This document shows positions 46,172 through 57,670 of a stretch of 64,000 nucleotides of DNA, piece after piece (within the stretch, counting starts at the first letter, position 1; the number at the start of each line of letters is the position of its first letter). Both the position numbers and the translations under genes were made by a program. Location: contig WTPW01000027.1 in NCBI GenBank assembly GCA_009809945.1, positions 326,378-390,377 on the forward strand, in the 5' to 3' direction. The stretch comes from Gigaspora margarita. Lineage: Eukaryota > Glomeromycota > Glomeromycetes > Diversisporales > Gigasporaceae. The notes below the pieces were generated by a model. That model searched no databases. It had not been told where the DNA came from and worked only from the letters and a program-made list of their open reading frames with translations.

Positions 46172-46505
46172 AGTGAACCTCTAAATAAAGTTGTAAAAGA
46201 GAGTCTTGTAATCAAAATTGCAGTTAAACTATTAAAATTGGCCTAGTAAATCACAAGATATAAGTACTTTAGTTTTCACAGCTATTTGTTTTCTTCTTCA
46301 TTTATATAAAGAAGAAAATATATAGTTGCAAAAACTAAAATATTTATATCTCATGATCTACTATATTGATTTTAACATTTTAACTAACATTTTGTTTACA
46401 AAACACTCCTCTACAACTTTCTTAAAAGTTAAAAAGGGTTTATTTAGTAATAAAAAAAGGGTTCTTTGAAAACTCCAAATTCAGAGATTCTAAAAACAAT
46501 AAAAA

Positions 46506-47006
46506 ATGTTTACTATTGTAATATAGTAATATTTTTGGCTTTTGTATTTTGATGGTCACATGTTTGTGATGCACTACATCATTCATATGATGACCATCAA
46601 AGCCTTCGCTTCACAATCATTATTATTTTATTTCAATTTATTTTATTTTTTTTTAGTATAGTTATTTATTATTTATTTATTTTATATATATTTATTTATT
46701 TGCTTGGTTTAATGTTGCTACCCTGTAAAACTAATTACTTCATTGTAATGCATATTATTATTATGCATTATTCATTATGCATAAGCTTGTTGTGCATAAG
46801 ATTGTTATGTTAGTGTATTAAATCTCTTGTATAGTTTCAAGATAGTATAGAATTATAAGTATAAAAAGGATCTTTTTGTACTGTGAAAACATTATGATCC
46901 ACTATGATATCTTAACTTCTATCTAATAAAAAAGCCTCTTCATTTTGAATTTCTTCTAACAAAGACCTATCTATAAATCCAATCAAATATTTTAATTGTA
47001 CTATGG
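46506..47006. other. Gene-free AT-rich stretch
   Basis: TTTATTTATTT-type runs at 46620-46700 and TATGCATTATTCATTATGCA near 46750-46790; no gene. Confidence 0.5.
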
Positions 47007-47215
47007 TTTGTCACTAAACCTGAACATGTTCATGAACCTTAAACTGAACCTAATTGAATTTATTTTAAGTTCAGGTTCAGGTTCATGTTTATAAATTTTA
47101 AGTTTAGATTAAGTTAGGTTTAAAAAATTTTACAAGTTCAGGTTCATGTTTATTGAACTTGAACCTGAACTTTTATTAAACTGAACTGAACCTCAGAGCC
47201 CTAGTTAAGGTTAGG
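47007..47215. repeat. GTTCAGGTTCA minisatellite-type element, copy 2 (reverse)
   Basis: Starts TTTGTCACTAAACCTGAACA, the complement of the end of copy 1 at 43050, and continues with AAGTTCAGGTTCAGGTTCAT. Confidence 0.75.
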
Positions 47216-47425
47216 GTTTGAACTAGTATTGAGCTTAGGAATAGAGTGTGTATATTTATACAAAATTAAGTGCTAAAGCTTTTAATTAGAAACTAGTTTA
47301 TTTAATGAAACTTCAAAATATTTAAAATTTTTGATTTTTTTGTTACTTTTTACTAATTTTTATTCATTTTGGTTATACAAAATCATGTGATTTAATTGGT
47401 TGTTTATATTAATATGTGATATAGC

Positions 47426-47697
47426 TATAGATGGGGTGAAATTACTTTTCTTAATAAGAAGTTTTTGTTAAAATTGTTGAAATTAGTTGATGGTGAAATT
47501 AATGAAATTAGTTTTTCAATATAAAAATTAATTTAATTTATGCCAAAAATTAATTAAAACTAAGTTAAATCAAATACAATAATTGTTTTAGACTTAATTT
47601 ATAGATTTATTAAAAATGTTGAAATTATTGTTAAAATTATTGTTGAAATTATTGTTGAAATTAAAAAAATTAAAAATGAATTTCATCTCCAACTATA
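47426..47697. mobile_element. hAT-like MITE
   Basis: TATAGATGGGGTGAAATTAC at the left and GAATTTCATCTCCAACTATA at the right; 8-bp duplication GATATAGC (47418-47425, 47698-47705). Internal tandem ATTATTGTTGAA (three copies near 47625-47660). Confidence 0.88.
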
Positions 47698-47830
47698 GAT
47701 ATAGCAACCTGTAATATTTAACAATATTCTTAAAAAAATATAAAAAATTAATAAGAATTACTTTAGATAACTACTGGTGATATTACTAGTATTACATGAA
47801 TATCTATGAATATTTATAGACTATATAACT

Positions 47831-48018
47831 AGACCCGAGCTATATATAGATAGGCAGTGACTAGTTTACTTACTTTTATACAAAATTTGGCTCAAGAATG
47901 CTTATTTTTGACCAAAATTTGCAAAAATTTACTATTTAAAAATGCAATGTTTGGTGATTTTCTAGCAATATTGCCTTTTTGGTTTTCTCTAATCTATTTA
48001 TCAAAAGCTCGGGGTCCT
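47831..48018. mobile_element. hAT-like element, AGGACCCCGA family, copy 2
   Basis: AGACCCGAGCTATATATAGA at the left and AAAAGCTCGGGGTCCT at the right; imperfect 8-bp duplication ATATAACT/ATATAAAT. Confidence 0.65.
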
Positions 48019-48278
48019 ATATAAATCTTTGAAGTAAACTTTGTTTTATTTGGTTAGGGCTAAGGTATTGCTACTAGGTAAAAGTTATAAGGTACTTTAT
48101 ATATCAAAATTTAGCAAAAAAATTAATATCAGGAAATTTTTTATATAGATAAATATTGATATATAACAATTAATCGATATATATCGATTAAAAATTAATG
48201 ATATATATCGATAAACTAGTTAAGTATCAATATGTATCTATAATTGATATATAGTGTAAATAAATATAAATTGCTATA

Positions 48279-48806
48279 CAGTCAGACCTTCATAAATGCA
48301 ACCTCCATAATGCAATACCTCTCTAAATGCACGTTTTTGTCTTGTCTGTAAGAAATAATTAGTGCTAAATGCACGTTCTATATTCTGTAAATGCACATTC
48401 TTCCAAATAATTTTCTATATCATGCTACCTCCCTAAATACATGTAGCCAATCAAATTTTAGTATTTAAGATAGGTATACAGTTTTTAGTAGAAGTTATAC
48501 AAACTTGATGATCAAATCAGGACCCCGAAATATACATAGATAGGTCAGGTTAATTATAAGATTACTAAAAATAGAAAGACCTGCAGAAAAAACCTCAAAA
48601 ATAAGCAAAAAATTACTAAAAATAGAAAAGATCTGCATGAAAACTTTCAAAAATAAGCAAACTAATACCTAACCTATCTATGTATATTTCGGGGTTCTAT
48701 CAAATCTTTAAAACTGCAATTTAATTAGCTCTCCCTAAATGCAATACCTCCCTAAATGCACGTTGTAGTTTTGTCTGTACATGTTGTATTTATGGAGGTT
48801 TGACTG
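48279..48806. mobile_element. TA-flanked MITE, CAGTCAGACC family, split by a hAT-like MITE
   Basis: CAGTCAGACCTTCATAAATG at the left and TTTATGGAGGTTTGACTG at the right, flanked by TA. Internal CCTCCCTAAATGCA repeats. Interrupted at 48519-48698. Confidence 0.82.
48519..48698. mobile_element. hAT-like MITE, AGGACCCCGA family, copy 3
   Basis: AGGACCCCGAAATATACATA at the left and TATGTATATTTCGGGGTTCT at the right; 8-bp duplication ATCAAATC (48511-48518, 48699-48706). Confidence 0.9.
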
Positions 48807-49855
48807 TATATCTATTAATCAATTTTTATCATATTTATTAAAACTGATATATAGCGATTAATAGATATTAATTGCTAGATTTGCTTTCTCGTGATCTCAT
48901 ATTATGTAACATACCAGATCTGGTTTTTTTGATCTTTTTTATTTTGATCCTTGATCTATATTTCTTTTACTTTAAAAATTAAATCTTACTAAGTTTTCTA
49001 TTTTAAACTTTTTTTTTATATTTCGATTTTATATTTTTTTTTAGAATTTTTAATTTTTTCGCATAGGCGATACATTATACCCTATAAGATCTGGTGTAAC
49101 ATAAAATCAAAACAAATAAATTTGTTAGTTTAGGGTTAGAGTAAGGGTTAGTTTAGTGCAAGGGTTAGGTTAGGATCAGGATAGTGTGTTTTAGCAAAAG
49201 TTTCTAATCCAAAATTTCATAAGGAATTTTTTTTGTTAGAGCATAAAAGGTGGTTTCATAGGCAAAATTTAGCGTTATGTCTGATTTTTGAAAAAAAATC
49301 ATAATCGCTTCAATCTCACATTATACCTGATCCTGAATTCTTATTAGTTGATCAGGGTAGCAATACATCGCCATGGCGATAAATATAATAATTCTTTTTT
49401 TTATTCGTTTTCGATTTTTTTATTTATTTTTTTTTAATTTTTTTATTTTTTTTTGTTTTATATTTATTTTTTTGTATATTTTGTTTTATATATATTTTTT
49501 TTGTATTTCATTTTATATTTATTTTTTTCTTACTTGTTATTTTTTTCGTATTTATTTATTTATTTATTTTTATTTATCTGTTATTTATTTTTTTCTTTTA
49601 AAATGTAGAAAACCCTAGAATAAAAGTTGATCCCAAATGAATTAAAAGAATCATGAAGTAGAGATCTCTCACCTGTTTCATGGAAATATATTCATTTTTG
49701 GGAATAGTGAATAATTATCAGTGAGAAAGTAGGTTGCATGAATCTACATAAAGATAAATATATTTTTCAGTATATTTTTTTCTTTTTTTGTTATTGTTAC
49801 AACTAATACTTTTGTTGTTTTTATGTAGTGATTTGGCGCGTTTTGCGGTATTTTG
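48807..49855. other. Gene-free stretch with a T-rich block
   Basis: 49380-49600 is almost pure TTTATTTTTT; the 81-codon frame there is low-complexity. AGGGTTAG-like runs near 49130-49170. No gene seen. Confidence 0.5.
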
Positions 49856-50112
49856 ACATTGTTCTTGCAGTGAAGCGATGCTGTTCTTGTGATAAAATGA
49901 TAGCATTCTTGTAGTAAAATGATGACATTCTTGCGGTGAAGTAACAGTGTTCTTGCAGTGAAGTATCAGCATTCTTGCGGTAATGTTTGGATTCTTTCAT
50001 CAGTTTAGTAGTAGATTCATTCATAGTTTAGATGGGTTTTTTGTATTATTTTGTCCGTTCAGTAGTGGATTTGTTCATAGTTTAGGTGGGTTTTTTGTAT
50101 CATTTTGTCACT
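49856..50112. repeat. Minisatellites: ~23-bp CATTCTTGCGGTGAAGTAACA, then two ~53-bp repeats
   Basis: Six imperfect ~23-bp units at 49856-49985 (GCATTCTTGCGGTGAAGTAA type). Then AGTAGTAGATTCATTCATAG...GGGTTTTTTGTATTATTTTG at 50008-50060 is repeated at 50061-50112. Minus-strand frames over it (49718-50024) encode the repeat. Confidence 0.75.
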
Positions 50113-50199
50113 GGGGCTTAGAAGTTTTTTTTCTTAATATTTATTAACTTTTTTTTCTTTTTAATTCCTCTATTTTTTTTATATATATTCTCTTTTTTT

Positions 50200-50457
50200 T
50201 TAATCGTTGGAGTTGTTGCTGGAGCTGTCGCTAGAGCCATCACTGGAGTTATTGTTGGAGTAGTCATTGAGGTTTAAATTGTTAGTGTTTCTCTTTGGAT
50301 CGTAGTTATACGCATTAGATCTACCTTTTGTTGTTGATTCCAATTTATTTGGTGTTCTTAGGTATGATTTTGTTGGTACTGACTTGAATATGATATCATG
50401 AGTAATGTTGTTTTGGTTGTTTTTGGGTGGGTTGGGGCATTTAAGGTTTGCAGATTG
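50200..50457 (-). pseudogene. Coding-like C-terminal tail, unknown protein
   Basis: An open 85-codon minus-strand stretch with no Met start and mixed composition: PNPPKNNQNNITHDIIF, KSYLRTPNKLESTTKGR, then a Ser/Asn/Asp-rich tail from 12-bp repeats (NNSSDGSSDSSSNNSND) and TAA at 50200-50202. Ser/Asn/Asp tails are plausible for fungal proteins, but I do not recognise this one. It may be the end of a decayed gene whose 5' part is lost. Confidence 0.35.
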
Positions 50458-51039
50458 TTATACAAATAAGACCATTGTACCTTTTTTTTTATCATAATAA
50501 ATATGAAATTTTTCATTCTTAATATTGTAATAAAAAAATTTATATTATTGATATATAGTAATTATATAAAGTTTTTTAATAAATTAAAGATTTTTTAAAG
50601 TTGAATTTTTTTAATTATATATTTTTTATTATCAAAATATTAATTATTTTTATATTGATTATATATCGATTATTAACTATTATGAATATATATTGATTAT
50701 AATCACTATTGATATATTGGTTATATATTAATTAATATCTATATCAGATATATATCGATTACTATCACTATTGATAATAATCAGCAGGGGTGTTGATTAT
50801 TGATATATATCTTACTGGTTAGTAATTGATATATATCTATATATAAAATTTGCCAATGAATATACAGAAGGTCCTTTTATAGACTAAATTTGAGCTATAA
50901 GAAATCCTTAACAAAACAAATATTGTTTTGAATTTTTCTGTTTATTCTACATTAATTTGACCTTGAAATTTGATTTGGTAAATCTCTAATCACATGACAC
51001 TAGTGATATCACTAGTGTAATAAATATATAGGCAAATAC
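50458..51039. other. Gene-free stretch with ATATATCGATTA repeats
   Basis: 50640-50850 is filled with GATATATATCGATTA-type palindromes, also present at 48140-48260. No gene. Confidence 0.55.
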
Positions 51040-51840
51040 TTTTTATACCCCAAAATTTGCTATTTATACCCTCTGCAGATTTAACTTTTTTTTAAACTTT
51101 GAGCAAAGATATATTAGTAACTACCAGGCCAAATCTAACAAACTTTTTTTAATTATATAGGTTTGTAGAATTCAAACAAAAAAAAGGTCATCGAATTTGG
51201 CCCAGTAGTTGCTAAGATATCTTTGCTCAAATTTTGAAAAAAATAAACATTTATCAAAACAAATTATACAAAATTTTTTTTAACTTTGAGCGAAGATATT
51301 TTAGTAACTAATGGTCCAAATTCAATGAACTTTTTTTGTTTGAATTCTATGAATTTATAGAGTTTAAATAAAAAAACTTATTAAATTTGACTTAATAGTT
51401 ACTATGTTATCTTTGCTCAAATTTGTAAAAAGGTTCAAAATGTATATCAAAACAAAAACTGCGCCAAAATTTTTTTTAAGATTTGAGTGAAAATATCTTA
51501 GCAACTAGCAAGCCAAATTCAATGAACTTATTTTATTTGAATTCTATAAATTCATAGAATTCAAATAAAAAAAGTTCATTGATTTTGACTTGATGGTTGC
51601 TAAGATATTTTAACTCAAATTTAGAAAAAAGTTTGGTGCAGCTTTTATTTTGATATACATTTTGAATTTTTCTAAAACTTTGAAAGAAGATAACCCAGTA
51701 ACTATTAAGTCAAATTTAATAAATTTTTTAATTCAAATCTATAGGTTCTTAGAATTTAAACAAAAAAAAGTTCATTGAATTTGGGCCAGTAGTTACTAAG
51801 ATATCTTCGCTCAAATTTTTTAAAAAAATTCAAACCATAT
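51040..51840. repeat. Tandem array of ~197-bp hairpin repeats, array 2
   Basis: Four units; TTTGAGCGAAGATAT-like starts lie near 51096, 51282, 51483 and 51677. Each is an inverted repeat ending AAGATATCTTTGCTCAAATT; the spacers carry ATCAAAACAAAAACTGCGCC. The left edge (ATACCCCAAAATTTGCTATT) is the complement of the right edge of array 1. Confidence 0.82.
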
Positions 51841-51929
51841 ATGGTGTGAACAGTCTAAAGACATCAAATCAATTAATAATTTGCTCATTTATATCCAGAT
51901 TTAAGTTATATAGTATATAGTATTCATTA

Positions 51930-52320
51930 ATTTCGTCGACATCCATTTCGTCAACATCCATTTCTCCGACAATCCATCCCGCCAGCCCACTTTTCAACTG
52001 CTCATTTCCTGACTTCACTTTTCCGATAATCCATTTCTCCGACAGCCTATTTCACCGACAGCTATTTCACTAACGGTTATTTTGCCAATCATTATTACAT
52101 ATTGTATTGACTAGAGATAGATTGCCGACGAAATAACTGTTGTAGAAATCTACCAAAAGCATATGGATTGTCGAGGAAATGGGCTGCTGGGAAATTGGAC
52201 TATTGGGGAAGTGAAATCAGGGAATTAGACTGTCAGGAAGTGAATTTGGGGAATTGGGCTGTTAGGGAAATGACTGTCGGTGAAATTTGCGTCGGACATC
52301 GCTGTCGTTGAAATCTGCCA
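51930..52320. repeat. Inverted array of CCATTTCNCCGACA short repeats
   Basis: The left half repeats CCATTTCTCCGACAATCC; the right half carries the complement (GGGGAAGTGAAAT, GACTGTCGGTGAAATT). Similar in make-up to the hAT-like element at 22242-22570. I could not define a target duplication. Confidence 0.7.
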
Positions 52321-52907
52321 AATCCTTATCTAAACAAATACAAAATAAATTCGAGTTATTTTGTCAAGTCCTATTGTCGTAGGATAATACGGTCTTTGAA
52401 TGCAAATGAAGCACCAATAACTTTCATATCTGGCATATTAAATTTGTAAAGAATTAAGCAAAGTCGGACATCTTTATTTGAAAATAAGTAGGTTATATAT
52501 CTTTTACATAATTAGTGGCGAATATATGTAACCACATGTATTAGATATATATATATATTCCATATATAACATAAAATTTTATGCTTCTTTCTATATTACA
52601 AATGTAAATATTCTAAGAAAAAAATATATATAAATATATGATAAGGTAACGATGTGCTATACTAAATAAAGAGAAAGATACAGTATATAATTGGAAAAAA
52701 ATGAAAACTTGGAGCTCTTTCGTATATTCTATAAATGAATTCATGATCGATTGTTCGACTCAAAAATAAGTAATATACTAATTCGATATAATGACATATT
52801 TAATATATAATATGGCTTATAAAAATAACAATGGAGCACTAAAATAAATTGAAAACATTAACGCGTATCACGTAACAATCGTGACATTAACGGCGAGGGT
52901 CATGACA

Positions 52908-53921
52908 TTAAGGATGTACTAGGTATTTAGTAAATGGAGTTGCGGTAGCGTCGTTCCTACCCAAATTTCCTAAATTCCAATTTTGCTCTACAGCAGCCAA
53001 ATATGAATAATGAGTGTAAGCGGTAGGATCTTGATTATTTGATGGAGGCTTGACGGGAGTGCCGTAAAGAACGGCGGCGACTTGATTTGCTTTTGAAGTC
53101 ACAGCTTCGTCCCAAACAAATAAAAATAATGTGTTCGTGGAAAAGTTGGGATTATTACGTCTCGCATCAAACCAACCTTGGAACCAAGTCATCGCAGTGC
53201 TTAGACAAGTATCATGACCGTCGTCTTGTTGGTTTGGCACGTACATGACGTATTGTGTACTTGATTATTGCTTATGTCAATATCAAGTTGGGAGGAATCA
53301 ACTATCTTAGCGCAACGAGTAGGGTTTGTGTTTATATCTTGCATAGAAATAAAAGGATCATGCTTTCTTGCATAAAGATCAGTGCCAGCGGGGCAATTGT
53401 CACCCGTAAAACAAACGCCGCAGGCTACAAAATAACATAAATGTGAATAGAAATTAAAAAGCAAAACATTATAATACTGTACTAATACACTTACTATAGT
53501 TTTCCATGTAAGCTTTCCAAGTGATGCTTTTTGCTTCAAGAAGATCAACTAAGTTTTGTCCAGTGATATTATAATCACCATCATCCGTAATACCATCAGT
53601 TGAACCATAAATCATGGCAACGTAATTAGGCTAATAAAAGAACAAATAAATTATTTTATATATATATTTTTTCAAATATAAAATTTATGAAAAAAGGTAA
53701 TGTACCTCAGATGGATGCCCAACTGCGTCATAATTAGTAAGAAGAACACCTTGAGGACTATTATATAAGCTTGTCAAATAAGTACTTTTTATGGCCTTAG
53801 AATAGTCTTGGTTTTCGAAGATAACTGCAACGATGCGGTCAAAATAGGTTCCAGCCACAATAGCACTGGCTAATCCGGAAGAAAAGATAGTCAAAAGAGT
53901 GACGAAGATAAGTAACTTCAT
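52908..53921 (-). CDS. Secreted phosphoesterase (acid phosphatase-like), three exons, one frameshift
   Basis: Exons on the minus strand: 53921-53706, 53630-53495 and 53424-52908, with 75- and 70-bp GT-AG introns. The start at 53921 is chosen because MKL is also the start in the duplicate. Residues 1-20 (MKLLIFVTLLTIFSSGLASA) are a signal peptide, so the product is probably secreted or vacuolar. Blocks typical of the phosphoesterase family (PF04185, fungal acid phosphatases) appear in order: FDRIVAVIFENQDY with the metal-binding E-N, AVGHPSEPNYVAMIYG, DGHDTCLSTAMTWF and FLFVWDEA. Such enzymes release phosphate from organic esters, fitting for a phosphate-acquiring fungus, but the substrate is unknown. 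One base is missing near 53256: the duplicate reads GTACGACAATAC where this copy has GTACACAATAC. The copy may be a young pseudogene. Confidence 0.85.
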
Positions 53922-53940
53922 TTTTATATATGTATATATT

Positions 53941-54542
53941 GGTCGTCTCATTAATGGTGATACAAAAATAATGTATAATTTATTTAAAACAAAAAAATAC
54001 TTATTTTTTTAAATATAACCCAATGTTTTATTAACTAATAATAATTTTTGTACCTTTATCTCTTATATTCAAAAAATAATTTAGCCAATATAAATTTTTA
54101 GTAGTAAGAATTAGCTAGTAAAAATAATCTTTTTAGCAGTTAAAAAACTTATATTATGCATATTACTTCTAATTCCTACTAAGTATAAACACTCAAAAAA
54201 TTCTATCATACTATGCTACTACTGTATGCAAGTATTTAGTCTAGCATTAGAGAAAAAAAATAATTAATAAAATCTCTTAATTATTTATTACATATGGCTG
54301 TAACATATGGAGAAAATGCGATCGATAATCAAATTCCTTATTTAGTTGGCTAATTTTGTAATTGTGACTATTTTAAAAATTTCGATAACGTTTTCAATAT
54401 ATATCANGTAACTTTATGATTATAATATACACTTTCCCAGAACCTTGGCTGTTTGTCTTTATTAATTAATTAGGGTGTTGCATATTTATTTTATTAGCTT
54501 GTAATAGTAATATATAGTTGTATCACCGTTAATGAGACGACC
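53941..54542. mobile_element. 602-bp inverted-repeat element in the phosphoesterase promoter
   Basis: The ends are a 23-bp inverted repeat with one mismatch (GGTCGTCTCATTAATGGTGA / its complement). The promoter of the duplicate (59460-59742) aligns with both sides but lacks this segment, which places the insertion about 20 bp upstream of the ATG. The target is TA-rich, so the duplication cannot be read. No ORF; one ambiguous base at 54407. Confidence 0.8.
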
Positions 54543-54840
54543 TATATATATATATAAGCAATTTGTGAGAAACAATTTTGATCAAGTGGATTTCATTGCG
54601 TTTTTATACATGAGACAAATTAGAAAAATAGTTCTTAAAGAATTCAAACTTATTAGATTATACGGGGAAAATTTTTCATCTTTTGTCAATGAAATACATA
54701 TGACCATTTATTTTTGTCGAGCAAATTTAAAAAAATTTAATTACTGCAACCGTATCGCATAATTTTAATAATTTAATTAATTTTTAAATTTTTAATTTCT
54801 TTCGCTTTGTAATTTAATATGCAATTCAAAACTTTCGGAT
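54543..54840 (-). promoter_or_regulatory. Displaced upstream region of the phosphoesterase gene
   Basis: Matches 59460-59735, which lies directly upstream of the duplicate gene's ATG; shared phrases include CTCATGTATAAAAACGCAAT and ACAAAGCGAAAGAAA. TATAAAAACGCAAT could include a TATA box. The 602-bp insertion now separates it from the gene. Confidence 0.6.
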
Positions 54841-55266
54841 TAAATATCCTAAATTGATATTTTAAAAGTTTACATTACATACTATGTGGTTGTGCTTAAA
54901 TTATTTTATTTTGTGCCTAAACTTAATGGAAATTATTTTTGACATTATAATCCGTGCATACATACCGGGAGCATGTAACAAAGTGTATGGTACGTATGCA
55001 AAAATCTTGATTCTGATTTGATGCCTTGTTTCTGATATTCTAACGGAATAACCTACATTCTTGTTTGTTGATTTTAAATTATTTAAAACTTTGATAATAA
55101 ATCTTTCTTGATGGCAGATAATAGATCTTTAATCCGAAGGTTTGTCTTTTTACAACGACCATTTTTATAACTTTATATTGAAAGCGCAAGGATTTGGGTC
55201 AAGACTTTGAACTCAATCATAGCAAAACCTTCAAAATTTAAGAAAATCATATTTTGAAGGAAGGGA

Positions 55267-57670
55267 CAGCTAGTTACGTCTCAATTCTGACATCACACGA
55301 TTTATTATTAAATTTTTTTAACTAAATTTTTTGTAAATTTATTCCAAACTTACTTGTACATGATTAAAAGCTTATAGTTCTTAGTTCTTTAATTAATAAA
55401 TTTGAATAGAGAAGTTAAAGATAACCTAATATACGAAAGACTTTATTAAAATGCACCTATGGTGTATTACCACCTATGTTACATTATCGCAAAAACTAGC
55501 TAATTTTATGCGGTACTCAAAGTAAAAATGCTCCACTTCCTTTAATACCCTTTCCAAACCTAACCCCAATTACTAACCCTAACATGAAAAAATGAATTAA
55601 AAATTGTATATATAAAAATTACATGTAATTTTTAGTTACTCTGACCAGTGACGTAATTGGTTTCGCCTAATGGGAACTTGGGGGCAAATTAGTAAATGCT
55701 TTTAATGAGACGTAAATTACAATCATAGTTACATAACTGACCTTGTATGTTAAAAATCTAATGCAAATAAGAATGTAAGTTAGTCCATTTAGCCCATTAA
55801 GAGAGCTAAGATCATAACATCAAATAAAAATCAAGATTTTACACACGAGCTATACAGTTTGTTTCATAACAGCTACGCTCCAGGTAAGTAGTGCATATTA
55901 TTTAATGCTAAAATAATTTCCATTTATTAACATTTATGCCAAGAATTTAGTGTAATGCAAATTAAACTGACATACAAATTAAGGTTTTACACACGAGTAT
56001 AAAGTGTAACCCGGAAAAGTTGACCTCCGGCAAATTTTTCACCACTCCAGAATTGCCTTCAAAAATTCGCTACACGTGATTATTAGCCAATAACAAGCTA
56101 TATTTTGGCAAACGTAACACGATCAAAACAAACGGTTCTTTTTTCAAAAATCACTTATTTCTTAAAAGTTTGTATAAGAAACCATCTTTCATGTACTAAC
56201 AAAAAGTTTCCCTTGAGCGATTTTACTATATAATAACTAAATTCAAACCATAATCTAGGTACCCACCCTAACCCTCACCTACATAAACGAAACTTATAGA
56301 ATTTTGATGTTGGCCACGAGGGGGTGAATTTTTGATGGTGATACCCGGTTTGTCAAATTTTTCAGAAGCTCACATGGCAATTCCACAGTACTATTTCGGG
56401 TGTGTCAATTCAATCAATTGCTTTATTTGTAGTTCCCAGTATTACTGTATAACTCTTATAGGAGTTATAACGAAAAATCTTTTAAGAGTTATAAGAACAA
56501 TAAGAACGATAGGCCTTTAAGTATTATAAATATTATCAGCATTAAAGTTTTATCAGACTTATGTATGTCATAGATGAAATTCATTACAAATAAAATTATT
56601 TAGAATGTTAAAAGGTAAATTCCATTAATTAAAATTTATGCCAAGACTTTAGTGTAATGTTAACTTTAAACTAACATACGCACAAATTAGGAAACTTGAT
56701 CCACATATAAAGAAATTAATTAAAAAATTAAAAATATGCAATTAAAAATTTAATTAGGAATTAGAAATTATGCGATCAAAAATAATTAGAATTAGAAATT
56801 ATGAGATTAAAATTTTAAATTTGTTTGCGAAAATAAATGAATATACGAATTCGCTGACAAAAAATGAAAAACTTTTCCATGTACAACCTAATAAGGTAGT
56901 TTTCCTTATGAACTATTAGTATTATATATAAGAAAGTCACTTCTATATGGTGCACATTGTATAGCGCTTGATAAGCATTAGTGATTTTTGAGTATACGAT
57001 CTGTTACACTTTATAACAATGTAATTGATAAATTTTCTACAAAGTCAAATACCGGAAACTATGAATACTTAATCCGAAATTGTAAACTCGTAAGTATAAT
57101 CTAAATTGGAGTTTCATAATCTAAAATAGTTACTCAAAACCAAATTTAAACACATCTTTTTTAATACCTATCATTATTAGATAGATAATATAGTGTTTTA
57201 GACATGTTTGAGCTATTAATATAATTATTTTCTAAGATATCAAAATTAAAGAACTATAAGCTTTTAAAATATGCATAAAGTATGCTTTACAAGAAATTTA
57301 GCTAAAAATATTTTAATAAAATACAACTATAAATCGGGTGATGTCGGAAATGTTACGCAACCGGCTGTAACTTCTTGTGACAAAATAATAAATGAAACTT
57401 ACGTTTAATGTGAAAAGTAGGTTCCGCATAGGTTAGACTTCCATGGAGCATCCATGGATTGTTCAATGACCCATGTATAACCCATAGTTAATCTGATTTG
57501 CCAGAATTATGGATGTTATCATCGTTTTCTTTATAATTTGATGTCAGAATTACAATCCCAAACTTGCTGTAAAAAATCTTATTTGTGTATCCACCATGGC
57601 GTGTGCCCTCCACCAGTTTTAAGAGCTAGCCGGTGATTTATACCCAGGTATATAAACATTAGATATGCTA
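55267..57670. other. Spacer of the inverted duplication, with extra copies of the gene's 5' flank
   Basis: 55790-55985 and 56590-56935 resemble the 5' flank at 59268-59680 (TTTATGCCAAGAATTTAGTG; ACATCAAAT.AGAATCAAGATTTT; AAAATTAAAAATTATGTGAT) but no coding sequence follows. The 62-codon frame at 56332-56520 is unrecognised. Confidence 0.55.

Larger units (their letters stand above)
44325..46505. mobile_element. Large inverted-repeat composite with ~335-bp arms
   Basis: The arm at 44325-44665 (TCTGAATTTGGAGTTTC, AAGAAAGTTGTAGAAGAGTG, ACAAATAGCTGTGAAGACTA) is repeated in reverse at 46175-46505. Between the arms lie a tandem palindromic array (44690-45715) and a hAT-like element (45726-46171). 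No coding sequence. Confidence 0.8.
52327..55266. repeat. Left arm of an inverted segmental duplication
   Basis: On the minus strand this stretch matches 58985-61475 from beyond the gene's 3' end (GACAAAATAACTCGAATTTA) through the gene and promoter to AAGTTATAAAAATGG far upstream. The differences are scattered substitutions plus a 602-bp insertion at 53941-54542. Confidence 0.85.

Noticed and set aside
49373..49618. 81-codon plus-strand frame of almost only F, I, Y and L
   Set aside because: It is the translation of a TTTATTTTT low-complexity block; no membrane-protein context or other coding signal.
49718..50024. Two overlapping minus-strand frames with repeated SLQEQ/FTARM phrases
   Set aside because: They encode the ~23-bp minisatellite; no Met-anchored conserved part.
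53922..53951. Alternative start of the phosphoesterase at 53951 (MRRPIYTYIK before MKLLIF)
   Set aside because: The extra codons derive from the inserted element's end, and the duplicate gene starts at MKL, which gives a normal signal peptide.
54532..54762. 76-codon plus-strand frame starting MRRPIYIYKQF
   Set aside because: It starts in the transposon end and continues antisense through the displaced promoter of the phosphoesterase gene; the resemblance to the MRRPIYTYIK upstream of the real start comes from the inverted end repeat.
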